Both the position numbers and the translations under genes were made by a program. From Pseudoips prasinana (taxonomy: Eukaryota > Arthropoda > Insecta > Lepidoptera > Nolidae), in assembly GCA_951640165.1 (NCBI GenBank), contig OX621260.1:21222001-21286000 (forward strand): a stretch of DNA of 64,000 bases, given 5' to 3'. Positions 23,099-32,651 of the stretch are shown piece after piece. The notes beneath the pieces were generated by a model. It was not told the origin of the DNA, ran no database searches, and worked only from the letters and a program-made list of their open reading frames with translations. Each line of letters starts with the position of its first letter. The first letter of the stretch is position 1.

Positions 23099-23670
23099 AT
23101 ATATTATCAGGAGATCTGAATATTTTGTCAGGGGCTTTAAAAATCTGTCTTAAAGGCTGTGTGTGACTAACTCTTAATTTTTAATTTCAAGACATAGTAA
23201 CACCAATGTGCAAACAGCACATATGGTTATTTTCAGCTTGCTCATAGCCGTAAGCTCTTCTTATTGAATTGGAGCTCTGAATATATTATAATCTGATGAT
23301 TGATTTAAAAATTTGTTTAAATGGCTGTAGTTCAGCATAAAATAACGGCCTATAGAGACTAACACTTACTTGTAGTTTCTCGTTATAGTATCAGCCATGC
23401 CCTTACAGCGCAAGGGTATGGTTATTTTCAACTTGGTCGTGACGATAAGCTCATCCAATTAAATGGGGACTTTGAATATATTATCAAGTGATAATTGTTT
23501 TAAAAAGCTGTCTAAATGCTTGTAGCTGAGTAAAATATTATGGCATAGACACTAACTCTTACTTTCAGCGTCCAACAATATTATTACCAACTAGCTGTGC
23601 CCGCGACTTCGTCCGCGTGTTAATTAGTTTTTTTTGTTTTTTTTTTGTGAAATAAATGACTTTTTTTAAA

Positions 23671-23858
23671 ATAAAAAATTTTAAAAATGTTATTTTGGTG
23701 TATGTACCGTATATATCGGTACATACACCAAAATAACATTTTTAAAATTTTTGTCTGTCTGTTTGTTCCGGCTAATCTCTGAAACGGCTCGACCGATTTT
23801 GACGGGACTTTTGTTGGCAGGTAGCTGATGTAATAAGCAGTAACTTAGGCTACTTTTA
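23671..23858. repeat. Spacer at the palindrome centre: truncated Helitron hairpin
   Basis: The ~190 bp between the arms is Helitron sequence. The hairpin loop region near 23713 is kept, but only ~40 bp of the left hairpin arm remain (the outer element at 18022 has all 96). The junction with the left arm is A/T-rich, around TAAAATAAAAAATTTTAAAA. The inversion breakpoint therefore lies in a hairpin-forming sequence. Confidence 0.8.
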
Positions 23859-23938
23859 TTTAAAAAAAAGTCATTTATTTCACAAAAAAAAAACAAAAAA
23901 ACTAATTAACACGCGGACGAAGTCGCGGGCACAGCTAG

Positions 23939-24430
23939 TTGGTAATAATATTGTTGGACGCTGAAAGTAAGAGTTAGTGTCTATGCCATAATATTTTACT
24001 CAGCTACAAGCATTTAGACAGCTTTTTAAAACAATTATCACTTGATAATATATTCAAAGTCCCCATTTAATTGGATGAGCTTATCGTCACGACCAAGTTG
24101 AAAATAACCATACCCTTGCGCTGTAAGGGCATGGCTGATACTATAACGAGAAACTACAAGTAAGTGTTAGTCTCTATAGGCCGTTATTTTATGCTGAACT
24201 ACAGCCATTTAAACAAATTTTTAAATCAATCATCAGATTATAATATATTCAGAGCTCCAATTCAATAAGAAGAGCTTACGGCTATGAGCAAGCTGAAAAT
24301 AACCATATGTGCTGTTTGCACATTGGTGTTACTATGTCTTGAAATTAAAAATTAAGAGTTAGTCACACACAGCCTTTAAGACAGATTTTTAAAGCCCCTG
24401 ACAAAATATTCAGATCTCCTGATAATATAT
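23939..24430 (+). repeat. ~180 bp tandem array block inside the right arm
   Basis: Same units as at 18348-18720, then one more unit (GTGCTGTTTGCACATTGGTG at 24310) before a SINE. An inverted copy is at about 23190-23590. Confidence 0.85.
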
Positions 24431-24659
24431 TTAGACTGCACGTGTGGCGCGGTGAGACAGACTAAGACAGTCGCCTCGCTACTTCGTGTCGCGGGTTCGA
24501 GTACCACACCAAACATCTTTGTTGTTTTTCGGAGTCTGGATGTAATTTGTGTCGGTCTATATATGTTTGTAAAGTACCCAGCGACACAGGGATATGTAAT
24601 CCCTAGGTGGACACTAGTGCGGGCGTGGTATTTAAAAATATATTCCTGCGACTAGTCAA
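24431..24659 (+). repeat. tRNA-derived SINE (GTCGCCTCGC family), right arm
   Basis: Mirror of 22870-23098, with box B GCGGGTTCGAGT. It has no terminal pairing expected of a true tRNA and is followed by a long tail. Confidence 0.75.
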
Positions 24660-24944
24660 TCCCTCTAGGCATTAACCGCATCGAAATAGAATTACGCCCT
24701 ATGGGCTAATTATAGGTAAGTTCACACTCGGCCATCGCACGGTAAAATGTATATATATTTTTTTTAATAATAATAATTTATTTCAGATAAAATTCTTAAC
24801 AACTTAAACATAAAATAAAACTACAAATACAATTTTTCTTAATTTGCTACAAAAGTTACAGGTGTGCCTGAACTAGGTAATCCTGTTTTTCAGGCAAAGA
24901 AGTGCTAGTATTAATATATTCTAAAAATAGTCACTTACTTAATA

Positions 24945-26233
24945 ATAGGTCTTTTACCTATGAAATTGCCGTTTTGTATGAAAAAATTTAAACGAATTTT
25001 TTTCATGAATTTTTTTATTTGTATTAATCGAAGTAATCACCCATGCAATCAATGCATCTTTGCCATCGCAGTGGCAGTTTATTGATGCCCTTCTTAAAGA
25101 AATCAGCTGGACGGGAGGCAACAAATTCTTCAAAGGCATTTTGTACTGCCTCTCGGGTATTGAATTTTTTTCCCGCCAAGAAGTTATCCAAATTCTGGAA
25201 AAAGTAGTAGTCTGTAGGCGCAAGGTCTGGTGAGTAGGGCGGATGACGGAGAGCTTCCAACCCCAGTTCTTGCAACTTGGAGACCGTCTGCTGTGCAGTA
25301 TGAGGTCGCGCGTTGTCGTGCAGGAGCAGCGGAGACGAGCGATTGACCAATGCTGGTTGGAGATGCGCCAGCTTCTCCATCATTGTGCTCAGTTCTTCAC
25401 AGTACACATCTGCAGTAATGCTCACCCCGTTTGGTAAGAAGCTGTGATGAATCACACCGGCGCTAGACCACCAAACAGTGACCATCACTTTTCTAGGGGT
25501 AAGTTTTCGTTTAGGGCATTGTTTAGGTGCTGAACCAGGATCCAACCAACTTGCTGAGCGCTTGCGGTTATCAAACAGAATCCATTTTTCATCGCAGGTA
25601 ACAATGCGGTTCAAAATTCCTTCATTTGTGTGTCTGTTGAGCAGTGCAAGGCACGTCTCGACGCGTACTTCGCGCTGGCGATCATTGAGTTCGTGGGGCA
25701 CCCATTTGTCAAGCTTTTTTACCTTGCCAATTTGACGCAAATGGACCAATATTGTTTTGACGCTAACGTCGAAAGCTGCTGCTAATTCAGCCGTAGATTG
25801 TGTATCATCAGCTTCCACAACCGCCTTTAATTCGTCATTGTCGACCAAAGTCTTCGGACGACCGCGAGGTTCATTTTTCAGGTCGAAATTTCCAGAACGG
25901 AAGCGAGCAAACCAATAACAGGTGGTGCGTTGGTTTGTAGTGTTAGCTCCGTAAACGTCGTTGATGTTGCGTGCCGCTTGTGCCGCGTTGCTGCCACGAC
26001 GGTACTCATATTCCATAATTACTCGAATTTTTAACGTATCCATGATGACGAAAAAGATTGAAATGCGATGAAAATGTAACACTAATCAATAAAGAAATGA
26101 CTACTTTTGGAAAAAAGAATCCATGTTTTTAAAATAAAATTAATTTGAAATTAGAATTCTTAGCCAAACAAAAATTATTTTGATTTGAAATGGCCAGTAC
26201 TGCAGAACGGCAATTTCATAGGTAAAGACCTAA
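24945..26233 (-). mobile_element. mariner transposon, copy 2 (right palindrome arm)
   Basis: Mirror image of copy 1, with the same TA flanks and the same extra A in one TIR (GGTAAAAGACC in copy 1 orientation). It arose with the arm by duplication, not by separate transposition. Confidence 0.95.
25024..26043 (-). CDS. mariner transposase (339 aa), intact, copy 2
   Basis: The protein is identical to the one at 21486-22505: DNA-binding helices, WVPHEL linker, catalytic Asp 151/243/278, YSPDLAP signature. It lies on the - strand, so the two copies converge on the palindrome centre. Its presence in a segment copied as part of a ~5 kb arm means this identity says nothing about mariner activity by itself. 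ATG at 26043 is chosen as for copy 1. Confidence 0.95.
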   Translation of the reverse strand: MDTLKIRVIMEYEYRRGSNAAQAARNINDVYGANTTNQRTTCYWFARFRSGNFDLKNEPRGRPKTLVDNDELKAVVEADDTQSTAELAAAFDVSVKTILVHLRQIGKVKKLDKWVPHELNDRQREVRVETCLALLNRHTNEGILNRIVTCDEKWILFDNRKRSASWLDPGSAPKQCPKRKLTPRKVMVTVWWSSAGVIHHSFLPNGVSITADVYCEELSTMMEKLAHLQPALVNRSSPLLLHDNARPHTAQQTVSKLQELGLEALRHPPYSPDLAPTDYYFFQNLDNFLAGKKFNTREAVQNAFEEFVASRPADFFKKGINKLPLRWQRCIDCMGDYFD

Positions 26234-27006
26234 TATAATTATAATATGCGTGATATGATTATTCTAACAATGGATGCAAAAAGGTAATTAGCGCGTACTT
26301 GGGTTACATACAATGTTATTGAACCCAAACAATTGATGCGTATGCTAATTTATAACAATTACATCATAATGACTTTGTTGACTTTGTTGGTGGTTATATA
26401 AAGATACATTGACTAGTTCGTACAAAATATGGTTATTGTAACCATATTTTGTTCGAACTAGTCAAATTATCTTTTACATATTTACCCGTGCGTACCTGGA
26501 GCGGGTTCCATAGCTTTCAAATAAAAAGAAACCCATTCAAGTAATTAATTATTACGAAGTTCGTCGGCACATTGTGAACGGTGCGGTGTTGGGGAACATT
26601 TTAGTATGAAAAATTGAAAATGCATAAATTTCCGCTCGGGAAACGAGATTTTTATTACTTAGGAAACTTTCTTAATGATGAAATCAAATTGTTTGTAACA
26701 GCTGGTAGGTGTAGCGATAATCTGCGTTATTTATGCAAGCATATTACTTTTGAGTACTTATTTAGCTTTGCGCGTTGGAATATTTAGTCACATCTATAAT
26801 TCCTGAGGGATTTTGATGTTATGCTGGTATAATAATATTTTTTAAATGTCATAATGTATTTTTTTAGTTTATACCTAGTTTTAATCTATTTCCAATATCT
26901 ATGTTAGTATAGTTTTAATTTATTTATTACATTTATAGTTAAAATAAAAATGTTTTCAGTCGTTGAACATAATGTATTTAAAATCTATTTTATGTATTTT
27001 ATATAA

Positions 27007-27223
27007 CTAGACTGCATGTGTGCCGCGGTGTTAAGACAGTCGCCTCGCCACCTCGTGTCCCGGGTCCGATTCCCGCGCATACTCATTTGGATGAGTACAT
27101 CCAGACTTAGAGCAACCATTTATGGGTCGCACAAATACATAGTTGTGTTGGTTGGGGACCGAACCCACACCCAGAGTGTATAGTAGTCAGGGTCTCTAAC
27201 CACTAGGCAAACACGCCAGTCAA
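27007..27223. repeat. Two facing tRNA-like SINE heads, right arm
   Basis: Mirror of 20306-20522. Confidence 0.65.
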
Positions 27224-27233
27224 TCTATAATAA

Positions 27234-27483
27234 TATAACTTTTTTTTGAAGTTATACTTCTTTTGGCGCGATGGAGAAAAATGATGAGAGTGAATTTATA
27301 CGATGCGCGCGCACACCGACACCAAAAAATTTAACAGCATGAAGTTAGTTCTAGGTGGTATGACAGTGAATTTTTACGATGCGCGCGCATCGTAAAAATA
27401 ACAGCATGACGTTAGTTCTAGGTGGTATGAAAATTGATAACTATGTTCAAGTTGTATATTAAGAAGTATAACTTCTAACGCGT
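27234..27483. mobile_element. Probable MITE, right arm
   Basis: Mirror of 20046-20295, including the GATGCGCGCGCATC palindrome. Confidence 0.55.
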
Positions 27484-27838
27484 GTACATAAGTACACACA
27501 AGGTTTTTTTTTCTCTCACAAAGAATTTTGTACATTAAATATACTTAATCTAGGTGTATACTCAATCTGATAGTTAGACGTGACAATAATTATGATTTTG
27601 ACTTGCTGACTAATGTTGGGACGATTATCGTATACTTAGACCTTTTTTAATTTTATTTTACTAATTATTTATTTGACTTAAGTTTATTTTTAGTATATTT
27701 TTGAGTATATATCTTTTCACGTTAAAAATATTTTGTCACATGCATAATCCCTGAGGGATTGTGTTGTTATGCTAATATAACAATATTTTTGCAATGTCAC
27801 ATGTATTTAAAATGTTTTTTTAATGTAATTTATATAAT

Positions 27839-28209
27839 TGGACTGCACGTGTGACGCAGCGATTGAGGCAGTCGCCTCGCCACAACGTGTCCCGGGTGCG
27901 ATTCCCGCTCAGGACAAAGTGAAGATCGCATGAAGGGCAGAACGGGCTATTTACGGCACTGGCTAAAAACAGTTATTCTTTTGCTATTGGCGTGGTTGGC
28001 AAATGCTTGCCTTTCAAGCAATCACGCCGAAGGTCGTGGGTTGGATTCCCACCCAGGGCAGATATTTGTGTGCATGAACATGTCTGTTTGTGCTATGTCT
28101 AGGTGTAATTATTAGTATATGTTGTATATCAGTTATCTGATTCCCATAGTATAAGCTCTGCTTAATTTGGAATCAGATGGCCGTGTGTACCTAAATTATG
28201 TCCCTGAAT
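27839..28209 (+). repeat. Two adjacent tRNA-derived SINEs, right arm
   Basis: 27839-27911 is the GTCGCCTCGC-type head. 27969-28209 is the second family, with box B GTGGGTTGGATTCCCAC and a tail ending in TATTATTATT. Mirrors of 19618-19690 and 19320-19560. Confidence 0.7.
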
Positions 28210-28809
28210 ATTATTATTATTTGTCTGGCCCCGAAATGGCATTTGGCTACGGGTGATATAGCGTTTCGATAATGTTACCGATACGAATACTCAACCAATA
28301 CGAATTTTCCATTACAAGACAGAAGTTTTACAAAGTTATTCTCGCGTTCTACACCAAAATTTAAGTGCTATTCCGATTTAACCACTATTGAAAGTTTTTA
28401 AAGATTGCCATAAGCTAAAAAATAAAAATTGAAAGCTAATAATTTCGCTATTTACCGCACTGGCTATAAACAGTCATACTCTCATAGTCTGCCTCTAAAA
28501 GCAATAAAAAAATACTTTTGCTGTGCCATAGTCCGATATATAAGAAACTTTTACAGCACAAATGCTATTTGGCCTGGATATGGCATTTGGGCCACGGGCG
28601 ATTTAGCGTTTCGACGATGTTACCCGACTGTACTTAACAAATCCGAATTTTTCATTACAAAACGGAAGTTGTACAAAGTTATTCTCGAATTTTACTGTAG
28701 AATTGAAGTGTCATTGAATTTAACAACTACTGAAACTTTTAAAAGTTTGCCATAAGCATAAAAATACATGTATTTGAATCGCACAAGACAGTTGAAAGCT
28801 AATAATTTC

Positions 28810-28990
28810 GATACGTTTCTCGTATAAATCTAGACGAAAACTACGGGAATTGGGTTAATACTCGCTCGTAAAACAAGTAAAGTTTGCAGCTCTGTTTTAG
28901 TTTCTGCATTTTCACAATCTTTAATACCACTTGTTTATTGGTATATAGGTATATTTATCCTAGAACAAAAGGCAAAAGGTGCATTATAGT
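28810..28990. other. Flank just outside the palindrome, nothing recognised
   Basis: Unique sequence starting GATACGTTTCTCG. It has no counterpart on the left side of the palindrome. Confidence 0.4.
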
Positions 28991-28994
28991 TATC

Positions 28995-29260
28995 GTATCG
29001 GCGGTGATTACCCTCGAGTTAGAGTTGTCCAAGCCGCCGAGCAGGCCTCTGACGTGGTGTAACGACTATGGCTTAATGCCTACAACCGGAACCGACAGCT
29101 TAACGTGCCCTCCAAAGCACGGAGACACTGACAAATTAAATCAGTTTGGCAGTCACCAATCTATGAACTGACCGTGAGCCTAGTTACTTAACCCCGCCAA
29201 TCACTTATCAGACTGACCAGTGAGAGCATCTGGCTATGAGTGCCTCAACGTTAATAATAT
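28995..29260 (+). repeat. Interspersed repeat, SINE-like
   Basis: GTCACCAATCTATGAACTGA, then GTGAGCCTAGTTACTTAACC and CGCCAATCAC, match a second, shorter copy at about 51715-51870. Confidence 0.6.
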
Positions 29261-29424
29261 CACTTTATAACAATGTTATCATGCAAAAAATTTATTCTTC
29301 GGTTTTTAAATTGATTCAATATAATCAATTTAAAAAACGAAGATCAATTTGAGAACCGAATCTTTTTAAAATTATATTTCAACTAATTATTCAAATTATT
29401 GGTTTTATTCAATAAAGACCGGAA

Positions 29425-29567
29425 GACGCAGCGTGGGCAGGCCCCTTACAAGGTGGACCGACGATCTTGCGAGGGTCGCGCAGGACCGGCAATTGTGGAG
29501 ATGTTTGGGGAGGCTTTTGTCCAGCCGTGGACGTCTTACGGCTGATATGATGATGATGATTCAATAA
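29425..29567 (+). mobile_element. 5'-truncated RTE LINE with target duplication
   Basis: About 140 bp of the 3' end of the RTE described at 42844-46017 (starts CCGGAAGACGCAGCGTGGG, ends ATATGATGATGATG). It is flanked by an 11 bp direct repeat, ATTCAATAAAG. Confidence 0.85.
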
Positions 29568-29606
29568 AGCCTACTAAAAAGTCATATAACCCTAACTGAT
29601 AATACT

Positions 29607-29705
29607 TGACTGCACGTCTAGCGCAGCAGTTAAGACAATCGCCTTGACACTTTGGTGTCCCGAGTTCAATTCCGGTACAGAGTCACACAAATAATTGTCT
29701 GTTTG
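29607..29705 (+). repeat. tRNA-derived SINE head, diverged
   Basis: TGACTGCACGTCTAGCGCAG, an AAGACAATCGCCTTG segment, then box B GAGTTCAATTCCGG. Confidence 0.65.
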
Positions 29706-29708
29706 AAG

Positions 29709-29805
29709 AAGAAGAAATTTAAAATAATACTGCACATAAGTAATAAATTTACTATCATACCATCAAATATATTACTTATGTACAGTATTTTTTTTAATTT
29801 CTTTA
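29709..29805. repeat. Small fold-back repeat
   Basis: GAAATTTAAAATAATACTG and ACATAAGTAATA recur inverted before 29805. Arms are ~38 bp with some mismatches. Confidence 0.6.
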
Positions 29806-30391
29806 GCAACCAATATCAGTAACGCTTCCCCAACAATAAAACCAAATTTATTATCCTTTATTCCAAATTTATTGAGACATTACTATTACCCCATACAACC
29901 AATCCTCTTAAACTTAGCTTCAATAAATGCATTATTGAAACAGCCGTATCCCGCCCCGGATATAAGTAGGCTTCCTAATACAAAGTAGTTCGTAAGCCTC
30001 GCTTTCTTATAGAAAACTTCAGCCGAGGATACCGAGAATGCTCCGAGACGTCATCAGCATTACGAGCGTCACCCTAACTTACAAATTATATTGCGAAAAA
30101 GCTAACTAAAATCTAAAAATTAATCTAAAATTATTATTAGGTCCATCAAATGGAGTCAAGAGGAGTTAAAAACATTCAAGCAGGAAATCAAATTAATAGT
30201 TATTATTGTACAAAAATAAAAACTGAACAAATCATCAAAAGTTGTAGAACAAAAGTTGCATATAGTGTTAGCTGTCTAGTCTTGCGAGGTTGTTGGTATT
30301 TTACAAATAAATATTCAAGATACCATTTTATAAAAATGGATAAAGAATATATAATTAAGTCTCAACCTGTGATAAATTTTTAACCGTACAT
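29806..30391. other. Intergenic sequence, no gene recognised
   Basis: A 77-codon ORF (30150-30383) is AT-rich and lacks motifs; I see nothing else. Confidence 0.3.
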
Positions 30392-30536
30392 GTACAGCCG
30401 CCAGCACATCAAGCTACCCCAATCTGTAAAATTTCCCCAATTCAACGTGAACCTTATGCTTTTGTGATGAAGTTGAAAATCTATAAAAGAACATATATTT
30501 GACAGATTGGGGTAGCTGGACGTGCTGGCGTCTGTA
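30392..30536. mobile_element. MITE with GCCAGCACATC ends, copy 1
   Basis: TIRs read GCCAGCACATCAAGCTACCC and pair with the other end over ~35 bp, including CCAATCTGTCAAAT. Related copies are at 41355-41493 and 47683-47812. Confidence 0.8.
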
Positions 30537-30794
30537 CTCTTCAGGTATGTATATTTAGTAATGAAATGAATAATGAAATTTATTCAGCACTCGTATTTCG
30601 AACACAATGTATATTGTTAACGAATTAATAAATGAAATATTGATGTAGCTAGATTTCAACTAGTCCTTCTGCGTAGTTATTAAATAGAATGTAAAGATTG
30701 TTGATTTAATATTTTTTATAAATAAAAAGGTACTTAGATATTAATGTGTTTATTAAAACTTAGGAATTCATCTCTGCATTAAATCATAACTTCA

Positions 30795-30902
30795 TCATCA
30801 TCATCATCATCATATCAGCCGAAAGACGTCCACTGCTGGACAAAGGCCTCCCCCAAAGATCTCCACAGTTGCCGGTCTTGCGCTATTCGCATCCAGCAGA
30901 CA
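30795..30902 (-). mobile_element. 5'-truncated RTE 3' end
   Basis: ATCATCATCATATCAGCC followed by GAAAGACGTCCACTGCTGG, the complement of the RTE 3' terminus. Confidence 0.85.
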
Positions 30903-31594
30903 AAACTTACATACCTACTATTAATCTTAAATACCTTTTTGTTTTTTTTTGTAGGGCAACAATGCAATGCCTACGCATGCCACCCGCAATAAATGTCTGC
31001 GGGTGGACTCGCACAGACTAAATAAAAAAACCGAATTCAAATCTCAAATTCAAATTCGCCAGCGGGCAAAGTGCCCAGAAAGCTGGCAAAAATACCCCGT
31101 TGTATACTTAGATATTATTACTACCACTATATTATTACAAATTTAAGACACCTAGCGTTTCGCAAACGCTGGGGGCTCTCAAATATACATAGTTTAACTT
31201 TAGCAACAAAAATTCTCCTCCCTTGTGGGGTTTGGGTCACAGTTGAGAGAAAACAAGGAGTCCTCCAAAGAAAGTGTGATCATTGGCATGAACTACAGAT
31301 AAGACTACTGTAAATTTTAAACGATATTCAAATACTATTTTCTAATGGAAGAGTGCCGTATTTTTGGGGATTGTACTTTTATTGTTGGAGAATTAACCAG
31401 CAAAATTTACATAATTTCTTTGGCCGAGTTGTGATTCCACTTCGTCCGAAGCTTGGGCTAGATTTGAGGACTTGCTGGCACGTGGCCCATTTTCGTACTC
31501 ATTTAGTTGTATTATGTATTAAAGTACCTACCCCGAACATTGCCAGAGTTATTCTACATAATACGTCATTTTTAAGCATTGACCTATATGTCGG
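30903..31594. other. Intergenic sequence, no gene recognised
   Basis: Contains (TTTTTTTG)-like low complexity near 30945 and ORFs of 80-103 codons without motifs. Confidence 0.3.
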
Positions 31595-31850
31595 CGGTCA
31601 CCGTAGCCTAGTTGGTAGTGCCCCTGCCTACGAAGCTGGTGGTCCTGGGTTCGAATCCCGGTAAGTGCAAATATTTGTGTGATGAGCTCGAATATTTGTT
31701 TCCGAGTCATGGATGTTTTCGATGTATTTAAGTATTTATCTATCTATATAAGTATGTATATCGTCGCCTGGTACCCATAGTACAAGCTTTGCTTAGATTG
31801 GGGCTAGGATGATCTGTGTGACATTGTCCCTAGATATTATTATATGTATT
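31595..31850 (+). repeat. tRNA-derived SINE (CACCGTAGCCTAGTTGG family)
   Basis: The head has TAGCCTAGTTGGTAGTGCCC (box A) and TGGGTTCGAATCCCGG (box B). The tail has CCATAGTACAAGCTTTGCTT and ends in a TATTATTAT-type run. An opposite-strand copy is at 36505-36750. Confidence 0.85.
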
Positions 31851-32059
31851 CTACTAGGCGCGCAATCCCATATTGAGCAAATTCTCAATATGGGACTCAG
31901 TAAGCAATTTGGGCCGCCGCGCGCGCGCCCCTCACCTCGCGCACGCCGGACTGGGACAGAGTTTTTGTTCGAAACAGCGTGTCTAGTTATACATATAAGT
32001 CAATATTTTTAAGTATTCTGTTACAACGTTACGACATTCAAAAAAGTTGCCTAGTCCCT

Positions 32060-32275
32060 CCCTCTTACCCACCACTGCATTTCCTGTAAGCCAGGATCAA
32101 CAGTGGCACATTATGAAATGCCACTGAGCGGTGAGGCTCAGGCATGTCCCGGGGAATCGTTTCAACTGTCTTGGATCCCGCAACGAATTTAATCAGAAAC
32201 AAGAAGGAGTAAGATAATGAATAGTTCCACTTCCCTCCAGAGCAAAGTGGGAGACAGAATGGCGCATCGAGGCAA
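32060..32275 (+). repeat. Dispersed copy of the repeat amplified at 9835-10400
   Basis: CCCTCCCTCTTACCCACC, a TGTAAGCCAGGATCAACAG segment and CACTGAGCGGTGAGGCTCA. It is single copy here; a sister copy is at 37370-37540. Confidence 0.75.
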
Positions 32276-32651
32276 TAGCCTCATAAAACTTTGTATAATA
32301 TATATGTTGTAATATGGCCCGTCTACTTTATGGATTAATCAAGAGTTCGAAAGTAAACGGTCAAAACAATTAAACAGTAACCAAAGTTTTCGTACCTAAG
32401 ACAAACAATATTGAAGATATTGATAAAATTAATTTTATTTTGTAATAAAATTCGAAAATTATTAATTTTATTGATTTGATTTGATATTTTTGGAACGAAG
32501 TTCCTTATCGCGCGTTGTGATGGGGGTTAGACGGAAAAAATTCTTACGAAAAGTTGTCACGACACTTTTTGCAGTTGTGCGGCGTGCGCATGTTTCTCTG
32601 CCTGTCTCTCTCTCTCTCTTATAGAAAGCAAGCCAGATATTTTCATTTCTA

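Larger units (their letters stand above)
18720..23670 (+). repeat. Left arm of ~10 kb palindrome
   Basis: The arm is the reverse complement of about 23859-28809, with position x pairing to 47529-x. The register is constant from 18774 to 23600, so there is no net length change over ~4.9 kb. One substitution was noticed (T at about 21036 in CCAGGTTCGC; the mirror reads CCAGGTACGC). The arm carries a 363 bp tandem duplication (18720 and 19083), several SINEs, a mariner and an inverted copy of the ~180 bp array (about 23190-23590). Its inner end is in Helitron sequence; its outer end is at 18720. Confidence 0.95.
23859..28809 (-). repeat. Right arm of ~10 kb palindrome
   Basis: Reverse complement of 18720-23670. 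Its inner part (3' half of a Helitron ending CTAG at about 23937, then ~180 bp array units to 24430) reads in the same direction as the outer copy at 18085-18720. This arm therefore keeps the original order and the left arm is the inverted copy. The match ends at 28809: position 28810 breaks the pairing with 18719. Confidence 0.95.

Noticed and set aside
24452..24655. 67-codon ORF present in both palindrome arms as a conserved gene
   Set aside because: It is translation of a SINE; identity reflects duplication of the arm.
28429..28755. 108-codon ORF duplicated at 18774-19100 as a conserved protein
   Set aside because: It lies in a diverged 363 bp tandem duplication without motifs; the neighbouring unit is not open.
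31595..31680. True tRNA gene
   Set aside because: Boxes A and B are present, but the sequence continues into a SINE body with a repeated tail and has other copies; the acceptor stem does not close.
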